From the NCBI GenBank assembly GCA_001570385.1, contig BBYL01000015.1, positions 72,659-136,658 on the forward strand: 64,000 nt of DNA, in the 5' to 3' direction. Below are positions 10,670-18,307 of this stretch, piece by piece; positions within the stretch are counted from its first letter, which is position 1, and every line of letters starts with the position of its first letter. Position numbers and translations under genes: made by a program. Below the pieces are notes generated by a model. The model saw nothing but the letters and a program-made list of their open reading frames with translations, was not told the origin of the DNA and ran no database searches. Origin of the DNA: Microtetraspora glauca. Lineage in GTDB: Bacteria; Actinomycetota; Actinomycetes; Streptosporangiales; Streptosporangiaceae.

Positions 10670-13600
10670 TCAGCCGGAACGGCTCAGGGCCGTCGCCACG
10701 CCGACCCGCGACGAGACGTCGAGCTTGGCGAAGATCCGCGAGAGGTGCGTCTCGACGGTCCTGACGCTGAGGAACAACCGCTGCGCGACCTGCTGGTTGG
10801 TGAGCCCGTCGGCGACCAGCATGGCCACCTCCAGCTCCCTCGGGGAGAGCCCGAACGGCGTGTCCGCCTTCCCGGCGGGCGCGCTCGCCACCCGCACCCC
10901 GAGGCGGCGCAGCTCGCGGTCGGTCCGCGCCTTGAGGTTCCGCGCGCCGCACGCGTCGAAGGCGGCGGCCGCGGCCTTCAGGTCCTCCCGCGCCCGCGCC
11001 CGCTCCCCGGCCTCCAGGTGCGCCAGACCGGCGACCAGCAGGGCCCGCCCGGCGTCGAGCCGCCGCTCCGCCACGGCCAGCAGGCCGGCCGCCTCCCGCG
11101 CGGCCGCCGCGGCGCGGGCCGGTGCGTTCGCCCGCAGCGCGTGCGCCCGGGCGAGCGGGATGAGCCCACGGAAGGCGGGCAGGCCGGGATCCTCGAGCGT
11201 GGCGGCCCGGTCCGCCCAGGCCACCGACTGGTCCTGGCGTCCGAGCTCCGCCGCCGCCCGCGCGAGCGTTTCGCAGCAGAGCAGCAGCGTCCCCCGGTCC
11301 AGCCGGGGCGCGGAGAACCTGTCACAGGCGTCCAGCACGGCCTCCGCGCCCTCCTCCAGGCGACCGGCGTTGATCAGGGCCTGACCCCGCGCGTGCCGGG
11401 CCATCGCCCCCCAGACCTCCCCGCCGCCCACGCCGCGCTGTACCGCCTCCTCGCCGGCCAGGATCGCCGCGTCGTCGTCACCGGACCAGGACGCGGCGAG
11501 GCAACGCTGGGTGAGCGCGAAGACGAGCTGCTGCCCGGAGTCGAGCAGCCGCGCCTCACCCTCCGACTCCTCCGCCGTCGCCAGGGCGTCGGCCAGCCGG
11601 CCGGCCATGACCAGGGTTCGCGCCTTGCCCGCCAGAAGGTGCGTCAGGATGTAGCTCTGCCCGGTCGCCGCGGCCACCGCCGCCGCCCGGTCGAAGTGCC
11701 GCAGGGCCTCGCCGTACCTGCCGAGGTTCATCTCGGCCCAGCACAGCCACGAGATGGCGTCCAGCCACTCGGCCAGGTGGTCGTCGGGTGCGGCGGCCAT
11801 CAGCCTCCCGGCCGACTCGGCGTAGCGCACGGCCTCGTCCGTACGGCCCGCCGCGTACGCCGACATGGGCCGCAGCGCCGCCACCGCCACCGCGAGGCCG
11901 GGCTCCCAGTCCTCCGCGGCGTCCGGCATCAGGTCGAGTACGGCCTGCGCCGCGTCGAAGTCGACCCGCATGAGGCTCTCGGCGACCAGCCGCATGCGCA
12001 GCGGAACGGCGGCGGCCGCCCGCGGGTTGGGCATCCGGCCCAGCTCGTCGAGGAGCAGGGCGCGGGCCTCGTGCGGGCGGTCGAGCTGGCGCTCCATCAG
12101 CGCGCACAGCCGCGCCGCTCTGCCTCTTCGGGGATAGTCGTCGCCCGGCAGCATACGCAGGAGCTCGCGGGCGGTGTCCCGGCCCTCCGCCAACCTGCCG
12201 CTGACGCCCTGGGCCCGGCTGAGCTCCAGCAGCAGCTCCATGCGGGAGTCGCGGGTGGCGGGGGCGTCGGGCATCAGCCGTACCGCCGCCTGCAGCCAGT
12301 GCGCGGACGTGGCGGGCGCGTGCGCGGCGACCGCGCGGGCCGCGTCGACCAGCACCTCGACGGCGCGCTGGTCCCCGAACGACCCAGAACGCTCCAGATG
12401 GCCCGCCTGCGCGACGGCGGGCGCGCCCAGCGCGGCCAGCCTGGCGGCGATCCGCCCGTGCGCGGCCACCCGCCAGCCGGCCGCCGCCGACTCGTAGACG
12501 GCGCGCCGGACCAGCGGATGGCGGAACCGGAACCGGCCGCCGTGCGCCCGGACGATGTCGCGCTGGGCCAGCTCGTCCAGGGCGTCGAGCGCGGACGCCC
12601 TGGGGACCTCGGCCGCGACGGCGGCGATGGCCGGGTCGAACTCGTCGGCCGCGACGGCGGCGCCCTGCGCCACCAGCAGGGCGCCGGGGGACAGCTCGCC
12701 CAGCTCGACCTGGAGCGCCGCGAGCACGGTGGGCGGCAGCGCCCCCATCGCCTCGGGCGCGTCGCCGTCCATCCTGGCCAGCGCCTCAAGGTAGAAGGGG
12801 TTGCCCCCGCTCGCCTCGTACAGGGCCCGGCCGCGCCCCTTGCTGAACCGCGGGCCGAGGAGTTCGTCGGCCTCCTCCGGGGCGAGGGGACCGACCGTGA
12901 TCTCGTGGCCGCGCGCGCCCGCGCCCAGGGGCAGCGTCGCCAGCCGCGGCGGCGCCTGGGCCGGGCGGAAGGCGACCGCGAGCAGCACCGGCCCGGCCGG
13001 CGGGTGGCGCGTGACGTGGTCGAGGAACTCCAGCGAGCTCTCGTCGGCCCAGTGCACGTCGTCGAGGATCAGCACGAGCCCGCGCGGCGCCGACAGCGTG
13101 TCGACCATCTGCCGCACGGCGCGGTAGAGCCGGTAGCGCGCGAGGCCGCCCCGATCCGGGCCCGGCTCCCCGGACTCCTCCGGCGCCCCGGAACGCGCGG
13201 GTTCCGCGTGGTGCCCGGTGTGATGCGAAGTGAGGGAGGGGAACACCGTCGCCAGCAGCCGGGCCGTCGTGGGTCCGAGAATGTCCGTGATGTCCGCGCG
13301 CCGGGTCTCCAGATGGTCGTCGAGCGCGTCCACCAGCGGGCTGAACGGCATCATCTGCTCGAACTCGGCGGCCCGGCCCCACATCGTGACGCGGCCGAGG
13401 TCCGCGGCCATCGTGGCGAGCTCACCGAGCAGCCGGGTCTTGCCCGCCCCGGGCTCGCCCGCCAGCGCGAGAAACCGGAACCCGTCCCGCCCGATCGCGC
13501 CGAGCGCGTCGTGCAGGGCGCCCAGCGCGTCCCGCCGTCCGACCAGCGGCGTGGGAGCGCCCGGTACGGCTGGCCTGGCCGTACGACCCTCCATGCCCAC
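10670..13600 (-). CDS. LuxR-family regulator with AAA ATPase domain (LAL type)
   Basis: Large ATP-binding LuxR (LAL) regulator of 976 residues. The N-terminal ATPase has Walker A GEPGAGKTRLL at 48-58 and a Walker B-like LVLILDDVHWADESS near 180. A long helical middle part with TPR-like Ala-rich repeats follows. The last 65 residues are a LuxR helix-turn-helix beginning LSPRELEVAMLVADG and containing TNQQVAQRLFLSVRTVETH. LAL proteins activate catabolic or secondary metabolite genes. It reads toward the hydrolase/GMC pair with a 165-bp gap, so these are its most likely targets. The start is either GTG 13600 or ATG 13594; neither has a strong ribosome site. Confidence 0.9.
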   Translation of the reverse strand: MGMEGRTARPAVPGAPTPLVGRRDALGALHDALGAIGRDGFRFLALAGEPGAGKTRLLGELATMAADLGRVTMWGRAAEFEQMMPFSPLVDALDDHLETRRADITDILGPTTARLLATVFPSLTSHHTGHHAEPARSGAPEESGEPGPDRGGLARYRLYRAVRQMVDTLSAPRGLVLILDDVHWADESSLEFLDHVTRHPPAGPVLLAVAFRPAQAPPRLATLPLGAGARGHEITVGPLAPEEADELLGPRFSKGRGRALYEASGGNPFYLEALARMDGDAPEAMGALPPTVLAALQVELGELSPGALLVAQGAAVAADEFDPAIAAVAAEVPRASALDALDELAQRDIVRAHGGRFRFRHPLVRRAVYESAAAGWRVAAHGRIAARLAALGAPAVAQAGHLERSGSFGDQRAVEVLVDAARAVAAHAPATSAHWLQAAVRLMPDAPATRDSRMELLLELSRAQGVSGRLAEGRDTARELLRMLPGDDYPRRGRAARLCALMERQLDRPHEARALLLDELGRMPNPRAAAAVPLRMRLVAESLMRVDFDAAQAVLDLMPDAAEDWEPGLAVAVAALRPMSAYAAGRTDEAVRYAESAGRLMAAAPDDHLAEWLDAISWLCWAEMNLGRYGEALRHFDRAAAVAAATGQSYILTHLLAGKARTLVMAGRLADALATAEESEGEARLLDSGQQLVFALTQRCLAASWSGDDDAAILAGEEAVQRGVGGGEVWGAMARHARGQALINAGRLEEGAEAVLDACDRFSAPRLDRGTLLLCCETLARAAAELGRQDQSVAWADRAATLEDPGLPAFRGLIPLARAHALRANAPARAAAAAREAAGLLAVAERRLDAGRALLVAGLAHLEAGERARAREDLKAAAAAFDACGARNLKARTDRELRRLGVRVASAPAGKADTPFGLSPRELEVAMLVADGLTNQQVAQRLFLSVRTVETHLSRIFAKLDVSSRVGVATALSRSG

Positions 13601-13781
13601 CCCAACAACGACGCGTTCCGCGTCACGACGAGTTCACGCCGACATCATTGGTAAGGCACTTTACAGATCTTGTCCCGCGATAGCAGTACATATCATCCGG
13701 AATTGCACAAAATCCACTCTGTGTGGCACTGTCCGGCTCTGATCCGGGCCCGCGGATCGGATCGCGGGCCGGTGGCGGTGG

Positions 13782-14909
13782 TCAGGGGACGGGTGGGGCC
13801 TCCGGTGCCCGTTCGTATCCCTGCTCCAGTCTCCGCTCCAGCCGGAACAGGTGCCAGTAGCCGATCGAGACGCCCCACACGACGACGAACAACCCGACGA
13901 TGACGAAGCCGACGTTGTTGAGGTCGAGTCCGGAGATCCACGCCGTCACGGGATTGTCCAGGCCGAAGTCGTCGCGCAGGATCGCCACCAGCTCGATGCT
14001 CCCGATGACCAGCGCGACCGCGACCGAGAGCCCGGTGACGGTGATGTTGTAGTACACCTTGCGGATCGGATTGGCGAACGCCCAGCCGTACGCGACGTTC
14101 ATGAAGGTGCCGTCGATCGTGTCGAGCAGCGTCATCCCGGCGGCGAACAGCAGCGGCAGCACGATGATCACATGCCAGGGCAGCCCGCCGACGGCGCCGG
14201 TTCCGGCCAGGACGAGCATCGTGACCTCGGTCGCGGTGTCGAATCCCAGCCCGAACACGAGCCCGAGCGGGAACATCTGCACCGGACTCCGGACGGACCG
14301 GGTGAGCCCGCCGAGGAAGCGGTTGAGGAACCCCCGGCTGTTGAGCCGGTTCTCCAGCTCGGCCTCGTCGAAGTCTCCCCTGCGCATCCTCCGGAACACC
14401 TTCACGATGCCGATCAGGGTGGCGAGGTTGAGCAGGCCGATCAGGTAGAGGAAGCCGGCCGAGACACTGGTGCCCATGAAGCTCAGCACGTGGTGGGCCG
14501 TGGACCGCTCGGAGGTCAGCATCCCGACCCCGCGCGCTCCGACCAGGATGATCAGCGCCAGGATCAGGACCACGCTGGAGTGGCCGAGCGCGAACCAGAA
14601 GCCCACCGACACCGGTTTGCGCCCGCCGTCGTTCATCAGTTTGCGCGTGGTGTTGTCGATCGCCGCGAGGTGGTCCGCGTCGAACGCGTGCCGCATGCCG
14701 AGGGTGTAGGCGGTGACGCCCAGTCCGAGCCCGAAGACCTGGGAGCCGATCGTGTAGTGCCCCGGCAACACGCCCAGCAGCAGCGTGCCCCAGGCGACGG
14801 CATGAAGAAGGACGATCACCGCGGCCATCGCGCCGATGCGGGTCCAGTCCCGCCGGTCGATGCCTTTGTGAGGATTCGCGGTGATCGTCCCAGCTCGATC
14901 AGAGAGCAC
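13782..14909 (-). CDS. HoxN/HupN/NixA-family nickel/cobalt permease
   Basis: NiCoT secondary transporter of 375 residues with about eight membrane helices. All family signatures are present: GMRHAFDADHLAAIDNTTRK (residues 71-90), LGHSSVV, LVFGLGFDTATEVTML and TIDGTFMNVAYGWAF. The GTG at 14909 is chosen because it begins two bases after the stop of the preceding gene; the frame is open much further upstream but that part reads as non-protein sequence in the shadow of the hydratase genes. Being last in an operon for a cobalt-type hydratase/hydrolase, it most likely imports Co2+ for that enzyme. NiCoT permeases next to cobalt nitrile hydratase (NhlF) are a known arrangement. Confidence 0.9.
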   Translation of the reverse strand: MLSDRAGTITANPHKGIDRRDWTRIGAMAAVIVLLHAVAWGTLLLGVLPGHYTIGSQVFGLGLGVTAYTLGMRHAFDADHLAAIDNTTRKLMNDGGRKPVSVGFWFALGHSSVVLILALIILVGARGVGMLTSERSTAHHVLSFMGTSVSAGFLYLIGLLNLATLIGIVKVFRRMRRGDFDEAELENRLNSRGFLNRFLGGLTRSVRSPVQMFPLGLVFGLGFDTATEVTMLVLAGTGAVGGLPWHVIIVLPLLFAAGMTLLDTIDGTFMNVAYGWAFANPIRKVYYNITVTGLSVAVALVIGSIELVAILRDDFGLDNPVTAWISGLDLNNVGFVIVGLFVVVWGVSIGYWHLFRLERRLEQGYERAPEAPPVP

Positions 14910-14911
14910 GT

Positions 14912-15250
14912 CTACACCATTTCCAGGCGGGCGCGTACCTCTTTCATCTTCGCCCGGAGCTCCTCTTCGGTGATGACGTCCCGGTCCATGAGCGAGTGCG
15001 CGACGATCAGGGCCGAGCGCGTGTGAACGGGGAACCGGGCGTAGACCGACTCGCCGAGACGGTCCTCCGCCTGGCGGCGCTCCAGGTTGTCCAGCGTCCC
15101 CCCGGAGGAGAGGCACTCGCAGGTCGCCTGCATGGCGGACTCCCAGGGAGCGGGCGTCCGCTCACCGCACACCAGATCGGCACTCGTGCGTTCCTCCACG
15201 TCGCCCAGGGTGCTCATGAGCACGTCGTACGGGCGGTTTCCGCCGCTCAT
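14912..15250 (-). CDS. Small activator-like protein of the hydratase operon (P15K/NHase beta N-domain-like)
   Basis: Protein of 112 residues related to the N-terminal domain of nitrile hydratase beta chains. It shares the pattern PWES...CECLSSGG...LERRQAEDRLGESVYARFP...ITEEELRAKMKEVRARLE with the first gene of the operon. In Thiobacillus thioparus a P15K protein of this kind follows scnBAC and helps cobalt insertion; in nitrile hydratase operons P14K-type activators play the same part. The ATG overlaps the preceding stop as ATGA (15247-15250), so translation is coupled. A metallochaperone role is inferred; it could instead be a further structural subunit. Confidence 0.65.
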   Translation of the reverse strand: MSGGNRPYDVLMSTLGDVEERTSADLVCGERTPAPWESAMQATCECLSSGGTLDNLERRQAEDRLGESVYARFPVHTRSALIVAHSLMDRDVITEEELRAKMKEVRARLEMV

Positions 15251-15942
15251 CGCTTCTTCCCCCCGCTCCGTCCCTTGGGCTGCTTGGGGACCTGGGAGGC
15301 GGTCACGTCCGCGCGCGGCAGCGCGACCCCGATGAGGCAGTCGCGGGTGACGATGGCGGCGAGCTGGTCCTCGTTCCATCCGTCGGTGCCCTCGGGCCGC
15401 ATGGGCATCACCATGAACCGCGACTTCTGGTTGGAGTCGTGCACCCGCACCTCGACGTCCGGCGGGAGGTGCAGGCCGAACTCGGCGAGCACCTGGCGCG
15501 GCCAGCGGACCATCCGGCGGCGGTAGTTCGGCGTCCGGTACCAGTCCGGCGACATCCCGAGAACGGGCCGGGGATAGCACGAGCACAGCGTGCACACGAT
15601 CACGTTGTGCACCTTCGGCGTGTTCTCCAGGACGTAGAAGAAGGTGTAGTCGCTGGGCGTCCCCTGGCCGGTCGGCTGGAGCCAGTCGACGCCCACCTCC
15701 TTGCTGGTCTCGGTGCCGTTGCTCAGCAACCGCTCCTTGAACGCCGGGTCCAGCCAGCTCCTGGCGGTCATCCGGGAGCCCACGGTGTACGTGCGGGCCT
15801 CCGCCCATTCGGAGAACCGGCGGTGGTCGTCCGCCGAGAACAGTCCCTTCTCGATCGCGAGTTCGCGCACCGCGAGTTCGAGGACCTCGAACTCGGTGAG
15901 CGGCGACTCCTCGAGCGGAGCGTGGCTGTGCGTCGTGCTCAT
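15247..15942 (-). CDS. Cobalt-type nitrile hydratase alpha / thiocyanate hydrolase gamma subunit
   Basis: Metal-binding catalytic chain of 231 residues. The claw motif VCTLCSC carries Cys117, Cys120 and Cys122; Thr after the first Cys is the cobalt-type signature (iron enzymes have Ser). In this family Cys120 and Cys122 are oxidised to sulfinic and sulfenic acids. The following YPRPVLGMSPDWYRT and RDCLIGVALPR are also family features. The enzyme would hydrate a nitrile to an amide, or hydrolyse thiocyanate to COS and ammonia. The beta chain being split into two separate genes upstream, plus the gene order, matches thiocyanate hydrolase (scnB-scnA-scnC) or three-subunit toyocamycin nitrile hydratase better than ordinary nitrile hydratase. 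Start overlaps the previous stop (ATGA at 15939-15942). Confidence 0.85.
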   Translation of the reverse strand: MSTTHSHAPLEESPLTEFEVLELAVRELAIEKGLFSADDHRRFSEWAEARTYTVGSRMTARSWLDPAFKERLLSNGTETSKEVGVDWLQPTGQGTPSDYTFFYVLENTPKVHNVIVCTLCSCYPRPVLGMSPDWYRTPNYRRRMVRWPRQVLAEFGLHLPPDVEVRVHDSNQKSRFMVMPMRPEGTDGWNEDQLAAIVTRDCLIGVALPRADVTASQVPKQPKGRSGGKKR

Positions 15943-16250
15943 TTCTTCCCCTTGCCTGCTGGTTCGAGCCACATCTCCGAACACTCGGTCTCGAGCGTGT
16001 CGACCTCGAAGCCGGTGTAGTCCGGCCAGAGGTCGGTCTGCTTGAAGCGCACGACGTAGAAGGGGGTGTACCGCCCGTTCTCCATGATGCCGAACGCCTC
16101 GTCCTCGGGAACGATCCACGCGGGCCGGTGCTCCACCACCGTGCCGGTCTGGCCGCGGGTGAAGCCCTGGGTCCGGGTGTGGAACATCGTCGTCGCGTCA
16201 CGAACGGTGACCCTGTCGCCGACCTGGAACCGCGGGGTCATCGTCTTCAT
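15939..16250 (-). CDS. NHase beta C-half / thiocyanate hydrolase alpha-like subunit (SH3-like)
   Basis: Protein of 103 residues equal to the C-terminal SH3-like barrel of nitrile hydratase beta. It reads PRFQVGDRVTVRD, then HTRTQGFTRGQTGTVVEHR, and YVVRFKQTDLWPDYTG, ending in a Lys-rich tail. In thiocyanate hydrolase this half is a separate alpha chain. The ATG overlaps the stop of the upstream gene as ATGA (16247-16250), and its own stop overlaps the next ATG in the same way. It should pack against the metal chain and line the active site. Confidence 0.8.
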   Translation of the reverse strand: MKTMTPRFQVGDRVTVRDATTMFHTRTQGFTRGQTGTVVEHRPAWIVPEDEAFGIMENGRYTPFYVVRFKQTDLWPDYTGFEVDTLETECSEMWLEPAGKGKK

Positions 16251-16678
16251 GAGCGCTTCCTTTCCAGGCGGGTCCGCACCTCGTCGATCTTTTGGCCGAG
16301 TTCGTCGGTGGTGATGAGTCCCCGGTCGACGAGGGCCTTCGCCGCCACCGTGATCCACCGGGCGTAGTACGGGAGCCCGAAGTACTGCGTCGCGCCGAGG
16401 TCGTTCTCGCGGCGCCGCCGTTCCTCGGAGTTCCACACCCCACGCCACCCGAGGCATTCGCAGGTGAGGTAGGTGTTCATCTCCCAGTCCTCCTCACCCT
16501 TCTCCGTGAACGGAACGGGGGTGTCGGGCTGGCCGCCGACGTCGTGGAGCACCTTGCGCAGGGCGTCGTACAGCTCGTTGGAGATCTCGTACGGAGAGTC
16601 CAGCGGAAGGCGATCCGCGGGGCTCAGGTTCGAGGCCTGTCGCTGCAGCTGGTCGTACTGCGTCGAGGTCGTTGCCAT
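16247..16678 (-). CDS. NHase beta N-half / thiocyanate hydrolase beta-like subunit
   Basis: First gene of the operon, 143 residues, equal to the helical N-terminal half of nitrile hydratase beta. Landmarks are SPYEISNELYDALRKVLHD, EEDWEMNTYLTCECLGWRG, YFGLPYYARWITVAAKALVD and ITTDELGQKIDEVRTRLE. The ATG at 16678 has GGAG six bases upstream. Together with the next two genes it should form a three-chain cobalt enzyme. Nothing in the sequence alone separates nitrile from thiocyanate as substrate; the split beta and the downstream P15K-like gene favour thiocyanate hydrolase or a relative. Confidence 0.78.
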   Translation of the reverse strand: MATTSTQYDQLQRQASNLSPADRLPLDSPYEISNELYDALRKVLHDVGGQPDTPVPFTEKGEEDWEMNTYLTCECLGWRGVWNSEERRRRENDLGATQYFGLPYYARWITVAAKALVDRGLITTDELGQKIDEVRTRLERKRS

Positions 16679-17164
16679 TGAAGTCTCCGTTCATTCGGAG
16701 AATCGGTCTGAGGGCAGATACCCGTGTGGCCGTCCCGGGCGTCCCGCGGAACGCATTCTTGGCATCGGGATGCGATTTCTTGCCGGGTTCGCCGCGGGGT
16801 TTTCCCCGGCCCTCGCGCGATGTTCCGCGCCGTCCACCCTGCCGGGACCGCGGGGCGCACACGACCGCTCCCAGCCCGTGTTCCCGAGGTTCAGTGACGA
16901 TCGTCTTCGCAGGTAGGCGGCCTAATGTGGCCCAGTACACGACGCCGGTCCTGTCGAGTCAAGCAGCCGGGGGATCCATGGGGATGGATCGAAACGGGGA
17001 GAAGAGTCCGGCGGAAAACCAGACGGATCCTTTCCGCCCCGATGCCGCCGCCCGGTTGCCGTCCCGCGTTTTCCGGCGCGCGACGAGAATCGCCGGGCCC
17101 TGCCATCCAGGCAATTCAGGAACGCCCCGTCGCGATGCATTTGCTCTCCGCCGAGAGAAGGTGG
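16679..17164. other. Upstream region of the hydratase operon, no gene seen
   Basis: About 490 bases between the first operon gene and the tRNA terminator. Open frames here are short, Arg/Pro/Gly-rich, and lack ribosome sites. The operon promoter should be in the right-to-left direction within the first 150 bases; I see no clear -35/-10 pair or operator. Confidence 0.5.
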
Positions 17165-17207
17165 AGGAAAAGCAGAGGACCCCGGAACCTTTCGGCCCGG
17201 GGTCCTC
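17165..17207 (-). terminator. Intrinsic terminator of the tRNA cluster
   Basis: On the minus strand GAGGACCCCGG (17207-17197) pairs with CCGGGGTCCTC (17185-17175) around an 11-nt loop, followed by TGCTTTTCCTC. This is an 11-bp stem plus U-run placed just after tRNA-Val. Confidence 0.85.
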
Positions 17208-17212
17208 GACGC

Positions 17213-17287
17213 TGGTGGACGATACTGGGATTGAACCAGTGACCTCTTCCGTGTCAGGGAAGCGCTCTCCCGCTGAGCTAATCGTCC
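17213..17287 (-). tRNA. tRNA-Val (GAC), CCA encoded
   Basis: Full cloverleaf on the minus strand. Acceptor GGACGAT (17287-17281) pairs with ATCGTCC; the anticodon loop CTGACAC is closed by CTTCC/GGAAG, anticodon GAC; the T arm has GGTTCAATCC. CCA is encoded at 17215-17213. Last gene of the cluster. Confidence 0.95.
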
Positions 17288-17301
17288 GTGCAGGAACTGC
17301 G

Positions 17302-17373
17302 AGCGGAAGACGGGATTCGAACCCGCGACCCTCACCTTGGCAAGGTGATGCTCTACCACTGAGCCACTTCCGC
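17302..17373 (-). tRNA. tRNA-Gly (GCC), copy 1
   Basis: Cloverleaf on the minus strand: acceptor GCGGAAG/CTTCCGC, anticodon loop TTGCCAA closed by CACC/GGTG, anticodon GCC, T loop GGTTCGAATCC. CCA is not encoded. The 72-nt sequence is the same as the copies at 17566-17637 and 42849-42920. Confidence 0.95.
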
Positions 17374-17449
17374 GCGATCTCCGAGGTCTCCCTCGGCGAC
17401 GCCTTCTTTACTTTAGCGGATCAGACGGGGTGTCCGTGCCATCCGCCAG

Positions 17450-17520
17450 AGGTGGAGACGGGATTTGAACCCGTGTACGCGGCTTTGCAGGCCGCTGCCT
17501 CGCCTCTCGGCCACTCCACC
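17450..17520 (-). tRNA. tRNA-Cys (GCA), copy 1
   Basis: Cloverleaf on the minus strand: acceptor GGTGGAG/CTCCACC, anticodon loop CTGCAAA closed by GCGGC/GCCGC, anticodon GCA, T loop GGTTCAAATCC. CCA is not encoded. Confidence 0.95.
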
Positions 17521-17565
17521 AGGATCGTACGTCGTCAGCACACGAGGTGCCCGCCGACGAACCCG

Positions 17566-17637
17566 AGCGGAAGACGGGATTCGAACCCGCGACCCTCACC
17601 TTGGCAAGGTGATGCTCTACCACTGAGCCACTTCCGC
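17566..17637 (-). tRNA. tRNA-Gly (GCC), copy 2
   Basis: Identical in sequence to the tRNA-Gly at 17302-17373 and first in the cluster. A possible -10 box TAGAGT lies on the minus strand at 17676-17671, and a short inverted repeat CCGGGAG-AA-CTCCCGG sits at 17644-17659 between it and the tRNA. Confidence 0.95.
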
Positions 17638-18023
17638 GTGCTTCCGGGAGAACTCCCGGCCACGCGGAAGACTCTATCGCCTTCCGGCCCCTGCCCGTGC
17701 AACGACGAGCGCGGGCCGCGCCGGATCGGGAACCGTGTCCGTTTTCTCGGCCGGTGGAATCCGCGCCGTTGACCCCCGGCGCGGGCGTACGGCCTGCGCC
17801 GCCTCACGAGCACCACGATCACTCGCCCGGCGGACCTTCCCAGAGCATCGCGACCTGATGATCGAGAGTGTGCGCCAGGGGGCGGTGCTGCTCCGCTGAC
17901 GGACCACGACGGCGGCCGAGAACCCGCACGCGACGATCTCGGGGGGCTCTGAGATACTGATCCTGCCCGATTTCGGGCACGAAACTTGGTGTTCCACATT
18001 CGCCCTCCGTAAGGTCCTGCTCT
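17638..18023. other. Divergent intergenic region, tRNA promoter and glmS-operon upstream
   Basis: About 390 bases without a supportable gene. It holds the probable tRNA cluster promoter (minus -10 TAGAGT at 17676-17671) and the upstream region of the small gene before glmS. Frames open here are Arg-rich and lack family resemblance. Confidence 0.5.
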
Positions 18024-18299
18024 GTGTCGACGCAACGGCATCCCCATGAGGACCTCATCGCTCACCTGACCCGGACGACCGCGCTCGGTCCCGGAGAAGC
18101 GGCGCGTGTGGTCGCCGACGTGCTCATCTACTTCGGTGAGCCCGTCGACGACTACGTGCGGCGCCGCCACGGTGAGCTCAAGTCGAAGGGGTTCTCCAAC
18201 GACAAGATCTTCCCGAGGATCTCGGCAGAGCTCTCGGGAAGGCGCGTCGCGGCACCGGAGCTGTCTCTACGCCAGCTGCGCCGGATCGTCTACGGATAG
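18024..18299 (+). CDS. Small conserved actinobacterial protein upstream of glmS
   Basis: Protein of 91 residues with no function I can assign. It is mostly helical and ends VAAPELSLRQLRRIVYG, a C-terminus I recall from small conserved actinobacterial proteins; the middle reads EPVDDYVRRRHGELKSKGFS. The GTG at 18024 has AAGG about 9 bases upstream. Its TAG stop (18297-18299) lies inside the ribosome site of glmS eight bases on, so expression of the two is probably linked. Confidence 0.6.
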   Translation: MSTQRHPHEDLIAHLTRTTALGPGEAARVVADVLIYFGEPVDDYVRRRHGELKSKGFSNDKIFPRISAELSGRRVAAPELSLRQLRRIVYG

Positions 18300-18307
18300 G
18301 AGCGGAT

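Noticed and set aside
10745..13654. A 970-codon plus-strand frame over the LAL regulator
   Set aside because: Shadow of the regulator gene, whose ATPase and LuxR domains are clear on the minus strand.
16891..17359. Short frames running into the tRNA cluster
   Set aside because: They translate tRNA genes or the terminator and cannot be real proteins.
17213..17637. Integration (att) site or genomic island at the tRNA cluster
   Set aside because: No integrase, no partial tRNA repeat and no change in base composition on either side.
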